Shown here: positions 23,133 to 30,416 of the stretch, in pieces
How the letters are laid out: the number at the start of each line of letters is the position of its first letter
How positions within the stretch are numbered: the first letter of the stretch is position 1
Origin: Anaerolineales bacterium
GTDB taxonomy: Bacteria; Chloroflexota; Anaerolineae; Anaerolineales; UBA11858
DNA length: 33,478 bases
Direction: 5' to 3'
Assembly (NCBI GenBank): GCA_021108255.1
Contig: JAIORG010000220.1
Coordinates: forward strand, 1-33,478
The notes under the pieces: model-generated
Told to the model about the DNA's origin: nothing
The model's database searches: none
The model's input: only the letters and a program-made list of their open reading frames with translations
Program-made: the position numbers and the translations under genes

Positions 23133-24548
23133 ATGTTCCAAATTCAAAATCAAGTGCTGCGACCGCAAGTTACCGCTCACCTCGCCCAAACCATGTCCCT
23201 GCTCCAAATGCCAGCGACGGAAATCCGGCAGAAAATTCGGACTGAATTGGCAAATAATCCGGCTTTAGAAATCGTTGAAGACCGGCGCTGCCCCAGCTGT
23301 GGACGAATAATATCAACACCAGGGCCTTGCCCAGTTTGCAGTCAATCATATGATAACAAGCTGGATGAACCAATTGTCTTCATTTCGTCTCCGGAAGATT
23401 TCCCTGGTTCCTATACTAATAAAGGTGGACAGCGGGGATCAAATGAAGTTTCTTATGATAATCTTGCTCCCCAGGTTGAGGATTTACCCTCCTTTGTTCT
23501 CCGCCAGATAGCCCCTGAAATCCGGGAAGACGAGAGACTCATTGCGGCTCATATTCTCAACAACCTGGACGAAGATGGATTGTTGTCTGTTCCCCTGGAG
23601 GAAATCAGCCAGTATTATCATGTTCCGCTCTCCAGGGTAACCCGGGTAGCAGATATCATCAAACATGCCGAGCCGGCAGGTGTAGGCGCCTCCTCTCCAA
23701 CTGAAGCATTATTAATTCAATTGAGTTTATTGAAAGAAGATACCAATGTGCCTCGGCTGGCCGAAGAAGCAATTCAAAAAGGCATGAAGGATCTCAGCAA
23801 GCACAGCTACAGAAAACTGGCGAAAGAGCTGAATACCTCTTATGAACATGCCCAGGAAATTGCTGAGTTTATCCGGGCAAACCTCAATCCTTATCCAGGT
23901 CGGGCATTCTGGGGAGATTTTCGCCAACCCAGCAAACCTCAAACCCAGGCCTACCATCAACCGGACATTATCCTTAAGGAGGTTGAAAATTCGCCCCAGC
24001 GGAGATTAATCGTTGAAATAATCAGCCCTTACCGGGGAACCCTGCGCATCAATCCTCTATTCCGGCAAGCACAAAAACAAGCCCCGGATGAAAAAAGCGA
24101 GGCCTGGGCAAAAGACATAGAAAATGCCGGGCTGCTTATCAAATGCCTCCAGCAGCGCAATCACACCATGGAACAGTTGATGACCAAGCTTGTTACAGAA
24201 CAGCGGAGTTATATTCTCAGCGGCGACCCAGCATCAATGCAGCCTCAAACTCAAGCTGAAATGTCAGTGCACCTGGGAGTTCACGAGTCCACTATATCCC
24301 GGGCAGTCTCCGACAAATCTGTTCAACTCCCCAACAGAAAAATCATTCCCCTCAAACGGTTTTTTGACCGCAGCTTGCCCGTTAGAACCACTCTCCTCCG
24401 TTTAGTCGAGAACGAGGATACCCCTCTAACTGACACTGAACTTGTCGAGGAATTATCCCTAGCCGGGTATAATATTGCACGGAGAACAGTCGCTAAATAT
24501 CGGGCAATGGAAGGCATATTATCATCCCGCCTGCGCCAGAAAGTTTAA
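23133..24548 (+). CDS. rpoN: RNA polymerase sigma-54 factor RpoN with four-cysteine insert
   Basis: 471 residues. Region I (1-50) is canonical: Gln/Leu-rich, ...LAQTMSLLQMPATEIRQ... ending NNPALEIVE. It is followed by CPSCGR...CPVC (Cys53, Cys56, Cys66, Cys69), which looks like a small zinc ribbon in region II and is not part of the usual sigma-54 layout. The core-binding domain (about 115-310) includes ILNNLDEDGLL and AEPAGVGA. The HTH (about 373-392) and the RpoN box ARRTVAKYR (449-457) recognise the -12 and -24 elements. RpoN needs an AAA+ activator; one is encoded two genes downstream. The start is clear (AGGAGGAG before ATG). Transcription is probably autoregulated from the promoter at 23076-23092. 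Confidence 0.96.
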   Translation: MFQIQNQVLRPQVTAHLAQTMSLLQMPATEIRQKIRTELANNPALEIVEDRRCPSCGRIISTPGPCPVCSQSYDNKLDEPIVFISSPEDFPGSYTNKGGQRGSNEVSYDNLAPQVEDLPSFVLRQIAPEIREDERLIAAHILNNLDEDGLLSVPLEEISQYYHVPLSRVTRVADIIKHAEPAGVGASSPTEALLIQLSLLKEDTNVPRLAEEAIQKGMKDLSKHSYRKLAKELNTSYEHAQEIAEFIRANLNPYPGRAFWGDFRQPSKPQTQAYHQPDIILKEVENSPQRRLIVEIISPYRGTLRINPLFRQAQKQAPDEKSEAWAKDIENAGLLIKCLQQRNHTMEQLMTKLVTEQRSYILSGDPASMQPQTQAEMSVHLGVHESTISRAVSDKSVQLPNRKIIPLKRFFDRSLPVRTTLLRLVENEDTPLTDTELVEELSLAGYNIARRTVAKYRAMEGILSSRLRQKV

Positions 24549-24554
24549 AGGTCT

Positions 24555-26555
24555 ATGGTATCGTTGATTTCTAACCCTTCAAGATCTTCAGATGAGATAG
24601 AATTGATCTCCGATGAGATAAGCCACCTGCTGGATATCTCTCCTGATCCTTCTATCCTGGTATCCAATCCTGCTCTTGAAATATTGGCAGTAAATGCCTC
24701 GATGTCGGAACTGACGGGCTATACACGAAAAGAATTATTATCTCTCCACCTTGAGACCTTGCTTCCAAAATTACTATCCATCACCCAGGATCCAGCTCTC
24801 AATCTTGAACTACACAGTATCCAGGGACGGGAGCTTGACCTCATCACCCGCCGGAAACTAAAAATCACCACCTCAGTCCGGGCAAACACCTTGGGCAAAT
24901 CCAAACGTTTCACAATTTTCCGGCTGAACATACTTGGAAATTCAAGCAGGCGCAATATTTCCGCAGCCCTGGAATCTTCCCAGTTTGATGGCATACTGGC
25001 CTTGTCCCAAGTCTTTTATCAAACTGACCTGGATCAAGCGCTGGATATCATTATTCAGGTTGGCAAGAATATGCTCTCTGCAGAATCTTTGGGTATATAC
25101 AAAATTGACTCAAATCATCCTCAGTTGAAAGCTGTTATTCTGGACAATCCATCTAATTTTTTACCCCCAACTATCTCCACTGCAGATTTTTTCTCTCATT
25201 ACAAGGACAGTCAATTTTCACCTCCTTATAAACCACCGCTCTCTCCTCTGATGGAACGAGCGGCTCAGATGGGCTCCTCCTTCGTAATTTCATCACCACT
25301 GGATGATGAAAATTCAATTAGCGGCCTGATAGTCGCCATGGGGCCAAGTGATTCATATCCTCCCGAGAGACAAGCCTCTCTGGCAGCGATGAAATTGCTG
25401 GTAGCAGCTACTGAAGGTGTTTTTAACAACTTCATTCTCAATTCAAACCTTAGTGACAGTTTAACTAAGACAGCTCTCAAAAAAGCCATCGGGGATACAA
25501 TCAACAAATATACACCTGAAGGGATCCTCTATTTAAATCCGGAGCTTCTGATTGAACAGGTAAACCCCTCAGCGGAGCAAATTCTTGGTTATGCTGAACA
25601 GGAAGTCATTAACCGCCATATTGATGATGTCGTTATTGGCACGGACCGATTAACTCCTGCACTCCAGGAGGCTTTAGCCAATATACCCACCCACGACTTG
25701 GGACAACTTAAAATTCATCATCGGGATGGCAGTGAATTTCCGGCGCTAATTAAAACTTTTCCTGTGACAAAACCGGATACCGAGGAAATTCAGGGTATTT
25801 TGATTTTTGTCCAGGATATCAGCAAGGAAGAAAAAGTCCGCATTCAAACCCAGCAGCTTGAACGCCGGGCACTGGTAGGCCAAATGAACGCGATATTTGC
25901 GCATGAGATACGAAACCCCATTAACAACATCTCCTCAGGTGTTCAGCTGCTGGAGAAAATTCTCCCGGAAGACTTCCAACAACGCGATGTTCTTAAAGGT
26001 ATAAATGATGATTGTGACCGACTCACTCACATTGTGGATACGGTGCTCACTTTTTCTAAATCCCAGAGTTATCATAAAAACCCAATAGACCTTCCAGGCC
26101 TGATCGGTCAGATTCTAAACCGCTGGGTACCGCGCATGAAAAGAACTTCAGTCACCCACGTTCTTAAAGTCGAACCCGATCTCCCTTATGTTCTTGGGGA
26201 TGAACGGGCTCTAGGCCAGGTATTCAATAACCTGGTCAGTAATGCAGTAAGAGCAATGGAAGAAACTGACGGCGGTGTTTTATCTGTTAGATTAAAGTCT
26301 ATCCAAAAAATCACAGGAGCGACGGGAATACAGATTGATGTCCTCGATACCGGTCCGGGTATTCCCCTGGAAGCCCAGGATCATATATTTGAACCATTTT
26401 TCACTACAAAGTCAGATGGAACAGGGCTCGGCTTATCCATCACCAAACAGATTATTACCATGCATGAAGGAACAATCACATTAGTCCCCCTCCCGGAAGG
26501 TACCTCTTTTCAAATTATTCTTCCCGGAGCCAATGAGGAGGAACTCAAGGAATGA
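24555..26555 (+). CDS. NtrB-like cytosolic sensor histidine kinase (PAS-GAF-PAS-HisKA-HATPase)
   Basis: 666 residues, no membrane segments. Domain order inferred: PAS (about 22-125), GAF (about 145-295), PAS (about 312-425), HisKA with phosphoacceptor His450 (FAHEIRNPINN), then HATPase_c with the N box NNLVSNAVRAM (558-568), G1 DTGPGIP (598-604), EPFFTTKSDGTGLGLS (F and G2 boxes, 613-628). The HEIRNP form and GTGLGLSI fit the NtrB/AtoS/ZraS group that partners sigma-54 activators. The signal is unknown; PAS and GAF domains sense ligands, redox state or oxygen. It starts 6 nt after the rpoN stop (AAAGG before ATG), and its stop overlaps the regulator gene by ATGA, so the three genes are one operon. 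Confidence 0.93.
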   Translation: MVSLISNPSRSSDEIELISDEISHLLDISPDPSILVSNPALEILAVNASMSELTGYTRKELLSLHLETLLPKLLSITQDPALNLELHSIQGRELDLITRRKLKITTSVRANTLGKSKRFTIFRLNILGNSSRRNISAALESSQFDGILALSQVFYQTDLDQALDIIIQVGKNMLSAESLGIYKIDSNHPQLKAVILDNPSNFLPPTISTADFFSHYKDSQFSPPYKPPLSPLMERAAQMGSSFVISSPLDDENSISGLIVAMGPSDSYPPERQASLAAMKLLVAATEGVFNNFILNSNLSDSLTKTALKKAIGDTINKYTPEGILYLNPELLIEQVNPSAEQILGYAEQEVINRHIDDVVIGTDRLTPALQEALANIPTHDLGQLKIHHRDGSEFPALIKTFPVTKPDTEEIQGILIFVQDISKEEKVRIQTQQLERRALVGQMNAIFAHEIRNPINNISSGVQLLEKILPEDFQQRDVLKGINDDCDRLTHIVDTVLTFSKSQSYHKNPIDLPGLIGQILNRWVPRMKRTSVTHVLKVEPDLPYVLGDERALGQVFNNLVSNAVRAMEETDGGVLSVRLKSIQKITGATGIQIDVLDTGPGIPLEAQDHIFEPFFTTKSDGTGLGLSITKQIITMHEGTITLVPLPEGTSFQIILPGANEEELKE

Positions 26556-27718
26556 CCGCAACCATCTTGCTTGTAGATGATGAAAAAAATGCCAGGAATA
26601 ATATCGGCAGTTATTTGGAATCTGAGGGGTATGAAGTTCTTCTGGCGGCAGATTTGAAAACCGCCCGAAAACATCTCGCAGCCCAGGAAGCGGATATTGT
26701 CCTTCTGGACGTTCAGCTTCCAGACGGCTATGGCCCGGATTTATTGGCAGAGACATCCCAGTTAGCCAGTCGTCCGCCGATCATTATGATCACTGCCCAT
26801 GGAAAAATTGACATGGCTGTTGAAGCTATGAAAAACGGCGCCCATGATTTCATCCAAAAACCCATCAAATTTGAACGGCTTGAACAATCCATTAAACGGG
26901 CTCAGGATATCGTGGAGATGAGGGAAGAATTAAATCATTACCGGAAAACCCAGCGCGATTCGCTGGATTCGATTGTGATCAATTCCGATATCATGCGCGA
27001 TGTTTTTGCCCAGGCTCAACGGGCAGCCAAAAGATCAACATCAATATTGATAGCCGGAGAAACAGGCACAGGAAAAGAAGTCTTGGCCCGCGCAATCCAC
27101 CGAATGGGTCCACGCAGTGATAAGTCATTTATTGATATCAACTGCGCTGCAGTCCAGAATACAATGCTGGAATCTGAGCTGTTCGGATATGAAGCCGGCG
27201 CGTTCACAGGGGCGCAAAAAAGGAAACGCGGATTATTAGAAGTAGCCGATGAAGGAATATTATTCCTGGACGAAATATCCTCCATGTCTTCCGATATGCA
27301 GGCCAAAGTACTACGGGCATTGGAAGAGCGGACTTTCCGGCGAGTTGGCAGCACAACCTCAATCCAGGTAGATGTCCAAATTTTAGCTGCATCCAATAGA
27401 GACCTCCCCTCGTTGATTGAGACAGGAGCATTCCGGGAAGATTTATATTATCGGTTAAAGGTGATAAATCTGGAAATCCCTCCCTTAAGGGAACATCCAG
27501 AAGATATCCCGGGGCTATCAGGTCACTTCATTAAAGCAAATAATCCAAAAATGGGTCTAAATATAGAGAATATGACACCGGCCGCGCTGGCCTTGCTAAA
27601 AAAATACCAATGGCCGGGTAATATTCGGGAACTACGAAACGTCATAGAAAGAGCAATGATCTTCTGTGACGAGGCGACCATTGACGTTCAGCATCTACCT
27701 GCTGAACTAAAAACCTAG
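26552..27718 (+). CDS. NtrC-like sigma-54 activator, REC-AAA+, lacking a DNA-binding domain
   Basis: 388 residues. The receiver domain has Asp9/Asp10, phosphoacceptor Asp53 and Lys103. The AAA+ domain has Walker A GETGTGKE (169-176), the sigma-54-contact loop GAFTGA (216-221), Walker B ILFLDE (236-241), Arg-finger region FREDLYYRL (about 294-302) and sensor II WPGNIREL (354-361). The protein ends at HLPAELKT, where NtrC-type activators continue into a Fis-like helix-turn-helix of about 60-80 residues. No such domain is encoded downstream in any frame. It should hydrolyse ATP to open sigma-54 promoters, acting from solution as known for a few activators without a DNA-binding domain (for example FlgR). 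It is translationally coupled to the kinase. Confidence 0.94.
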   Translation: MTATILLVDDEKNARNNIGSYLESEGYEVLLAADLKTARKHLAAQEADIVLLDVQLPDGYGPDLLAETSQLASRPPIIMITAHGKIDMAVEAMKNGAHDFIQKPIKFERLEQSIKRAQDIVEMREELNHYRKTQRDSLDSIVINSDIMRDVFAQAQRAAKRSTSILIAGETGTGKEVLARAIHRMGPRSDKSFIDINCAAVQNTMLESELFGYEAGAFTGAQKRKRGLLEVADEGILFLDEISSMSSDMQAKVLRALEERTFRRVGSTTSIQVDVQILAASNRDLPSLIETGAFREDLYYRLKVINLEIPPLREHPEDIPGLSGHFIKANNPKMGLNIENMTPAALALLKKYQWPGNIRELRNVIERAMIFCDEATIDVQHLPAELKT

Positions 27719-27759
27719 ACAATAACATTCTGGAGATAACCGTATCAACGTGGATTTTT

Positions 27760-28914
27760 ATGAGTAGACGTCTTTTAACTGCCATCCTTTCCGGATTATT
27801 TCTGGCTTTGATCCCTTCCACTACCCTTGCTGAAGGAAATGAAGACAGATCCATACCCCTTTGCCCACCAGACATCTTCTACTATTCCACCCAGGATTGC
27901 ATGCCGCTAGGTCCCACAGCTTATCTTCTGGACATGGCTGAGATAGGAATAACATTCCCGGAAACTCCCCTCCCGATCCAGGACCCAGACCCATCCCTGG
28001 CAGATTTGGAATATAAATACGCTTATGTGCTTCCTGACAGAACGCCAGCGCCAATATTCCGCACATTGAATGATGCTGTCAACAACAATAAGGGAAATAT
28101 CATCCGCCGGATTACTCCGGGTTTTAATTATGTTTCCATTTCTCAAACTGCATACAGCCAGGGGAAATACTATCACTACACAGATGTGGGCTGGATGTCT
28201 GGATCAGACCTGGCACTCACCGACGTTCCCTTTTTTCAAGGCATGGAATTTACAGAAACCCCAAAACAAGATTTTGGTTGGATTCTATCTATGTTTGCAG
28301 CCGGTGGAAAAGCTGAAACCAAACGGACCCCCGGTTATGACACTGTTGACTATACCGGCCGAGATCTGGATCATCAGCAATTAGTGCAGATTTATGACGT
28401 ACAAACTGTCGGGAAATGGGACTGGTATATGGTTGGTCCAGATGAGTGGGTAATCCAGACCGCTGTCGCAAAAGTTTCACCTCGTTCGGAGCCTCCTGAA
28501 GGAATGACCTGGAACCGGTGGATTGAAATCAACCTCTATGAGCAAACTATAACTGTATACGAGAACCGAGAATTGGTATTTTCATCCCTGATTGCCAGCG
28601 GGATTGGTCCCTACTATACCTATCCAGGTATTTTTACAATCGAGGAAAAAGAAGCTCTAACCCGGATGCGTTGGTTGACTGACCCGGATGATGCCTACAA
28701 TCTTGAGAATGTTCCCTGGACCATGTACTTTGATGAGAGCCGAGCTTTTCATGGTGCCTATTGGCGGGCAAATCTGGGATACCCGCAATCGCATGGGTGT
28801 GTAAATATGTCAGTCGGTGATTCTCACTGGCTGTTTAATTGGGCCAGCATCGGGGATCATGTTTATGTTTACGATCCATCCGGAAAAACACCTCTTTCTG
28901 AATCAGATCGCTAG
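27760..28914 (+). CDS. Secreted L,D-transpeptidase (YkuD family)
   Basis: 384 residues. A signal peptide (about 1-24, ending TTLA) is followed by about 225 residues of uncertain fold, which may include an SH3-like region (around 160-240). The C-terminal YkuD domain (about 253-372) has the signature His331 ... SHGCVN with nucleophile Cys347. These enzymes cross-link peptidoglycan (3-3 bonds) or attach proteins to it outside the membrane. The ATG at 27760 lies 41 nt after the activator gene and may belong to the end of the rpoN operon; the run ends at the hairpin at 28961-28990. No penicillin-binding protein is nearby. Confidence 0.88.
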   Translation: MSRRLLTAILSGLFLALIPSTTLAEGNEDRSIPLCPPDIFYYSTQDCMPLGPTAYLLDMAEIGITFPETPLPIQDPDPSLADLEYKYAYVLPDRTPAPIFRTLNDAVNNNKGNIIRRITPGFNYVSISQTAYSQGKYYHYTDVGWMSGSDLALTDVPFFQGMEFTETPKQDFGWILSMFAAGGKAETKRTPGYDTVDYTGRDLDHQQLVQIYDVQTVGKWDWYMVGPDEWVIQTAVAKVSPRSEPPEGMTWNRWIEINLYEQTITVYENRELVFSSLIASGIGPYYTYPGIFTIEEKEALTRMRWLTDPDDAYNLENVPWTMYFDESRAFHGAYWRANLGYPQSHGCVNMSVGDSHWLFNWASIGDHVYVYDPSGKTPLSESDR

Positions 28915-28960
28915 CTGAGAGCAAATCCGTAAACTCCGGTTTTCAGGAAAATGAAGAAAT

Positions 28961-28990
28961 ACAAAAGCGAGGAAAATTCCTCGCTTTTGT
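28961..28990. terminator. Strong bidirectional intrinsic terminator
   Basis: A perfect 12-bp stem, ACAAAAGCGAGG (28961-28972) with CCTCGCTTTTGT (28979-28990), and a 6-nt loop. Runs of A/T in the stem ends serve both strands. It separates the L,D-transpeptidase (plus) from the Flp pilin gene (minus). Confidence 0.9.
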
Positions 28991-29056
28991 CATTATATTT
29001 GATCGAATAGGATAGTAAATATTTCAAATTAATATAAATTTACATCTCAAATTTTA

Positions 29057-29197
29057 TCAGGGAATATTACTGATAATGTTGCTGTAAGCATTAGCTATCC
29101 CAGTACCAAAGATTGATACGACTACTACCAATACTATCGATACGAAAACAAGAATCAGGGCATATTCAACCAATCCCTGACCGGATTCTGAAAACAT
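29057..29197 (-). CDS. Flp-family type IVb pilin, 46 aa
   Basis: A very short gene: GAGGAGG nine nt before the ATG at 29197, and stop TGA at 29057-29059. The protein begins MFSESGQGLVEYALIL and continues as a single hydrophobic helix (about 12-35), then a short polar tail ending ISNIP. The prepilin peptidase site is G6/Q7, which puts the invariant Glu11 at +5 and Tyr12 at +6 of the mature pilin, as in Flp/Fap pilins. It begins 14 nt after the rlmI stop, so it may be co-transcribed with ligA and rlmI, an unusual location away from tad assembly genes. Its likely processing enzyme is the A24 peptidase at 13620-14369. Confidence 0.88.
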   Translation of the reverse strand: MFSESGQGLVEYALILVFVSIVLVVVVSIFGTGIANAYSNIISNIP

Positions 29198-29211
29198 CTC
29201 AAACCTCCTCT

Positions 29212-30384
29212 TTACGCTAAACGAATGACAAAACCCTTGAGGTAAATCCCTTCCGGGAAACTCAAGTTGGCTGAGTGGTCTGCACTTTGTCCCATATGTA
29301 CTTGTATTCTAGCATTAATTTCTGCATCCTGTGCAGCACCTGACAAAATTCTAAGGAAGAAGTCCTGGCTGATTCCACCGGAACAAGAAAATGTGGCTAG
29401 CATTCCTCCTGGTTTCAGTAATTTAAATGCTAATAAATTGATGTCCTTATAGCCCCGGGCAGCTTTATCCGCGAAAGAAGCCGTGGGTGCAAACTTGGGT
29501 GGATCAAGAACGATGACATCAAATTTCCTGGCTTGGTCCCGGAATTTTCGCAGTACCTGAAAGACATCTCCCTGGAGAAGATCTATCTTTCCACCTTCCA
29601 GCTTGTTTTCTGCGGCATTCTTTTCAGCCAGGTCCAATGCCTTCCTGGACTCGTCCACCAGGGTAACTGATTCAGCCCCATTCTTAAGCGCATGTACTGA
29701 AAATCCACCTGAATAACAAAAACAATCCAGTACGGATTTCCCTTTGCACATCCTCCCCACCAGATCCCTGTTTTCGCGTTGATCAAGATAAAAGCCAGTT
29801 TTGTGGCCATTACGGATATCAATCCAGAACTCCAGGTCTTGCTCCCTGATTTTCAACAGGGGATCTGGATCCGGCCCAAACAACGTTCCACTCTGCAAAG
29901 GCAGCCCTTCCAACTTCCTTACCTTAACATCGGATCGTTCATAAATTGTTGCGGCGCCGGTTAAATCTCTCAGAATTTCAACAATCTCGTCTTTCCAATA
30001 TTCGCTGCCGGCGCAGAGAAACTGCACAACCAGAGTTTCCGCATACTTATCGACAATCAATCCCGGTAGCCCATCCGATTCCGCAAATACCAGCCGCTTC
30101 ATCTGGGAGTTCAATCCTATCAGGTCTCGATATTCCAAACTGCGTTTAATCTTGGCGTTTAAGAAATCCCGGGAGATAAGTTCTTCAGGAATCCAGCTCC
30201 AAATTCTCGCTCTGATTTGTGATGACGGGCTGTAGGATCCCCAGGCTAAAAAAGACCCTTCTTTATCAAGAATCTGTATTGTTTCCCCGGACAAAGGATC
30301 TCCTTCCACTCGATCCACTGCGCCGGAAAAAATCCAGGGGTGCCGGTGAAGAATTGGTTTTTCCCGCCCCTTTTTTAAATACAT
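29212..30384 (-). CDS. rlmI: 23S rRNA (cytosine-C5)-methyltransferase, RlmI family
   Basis: 390 residues. An N-terminal PUA-like domain (REKPILHRHPWIFSGAV, about 7-23) is followed by an intermediate domain and a SAM-binding Rossmann domain. Motifs: CFCYSGGFSVHAL (about 215-227, motif I), LVDESRKALDLAEKNA, VLDPPKFAPT (motif IV) and LATFSCSGG (with the catalytic Cys). RlmI methylates C1962 of 23S rRNA in E. coli; other family members may differ in target. The ATG at 30384 has no Shine-Dalgarno. An in-frame CTG at 30402 lies 6 nt after AAAAAGGA and gives an N-terminus closer to homologues. It starts about 30 nt after ligA. Confidence 0.92.
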   Translation of the reverse strand: MYLKKGREKPILHRHPWIFSGAVDRVEGDPLSGETIQILDKEGSFLAWGSYSPSSQIRARIWSWIPEELISRDFLNAKIKRSLEYRDLIGLNSQMKRLVFAESDGLPGLIVDKYAETLVVQFLCAGSEYWKDEIVEILRDLTGAATIYERSDVKVRKLEGLPLQSGTLFGPDPDPLLKIREQDLEFWIDIRNGHKTGFYLDQRENRDLVGRMCKGKSVLDCFCYSGGFSVHALKNGAESVTLVDESRKALDLAEKNAAENKLEGGKIDLLQGDVFQVLRKFRDQARKFDVIVLDPPKFAPTASFADKAARGYKDINLLAFKLLKPGGMLATFSCSGGISQDFFLRILSGAAQDAEINARIQVHMGQSADHSANLSFPEGIYLKGFVIRLA

Positions 30385-30416
30385 CCGTTTATTTTCTGCC
30401 AGTTTTAGTCCTTTTT

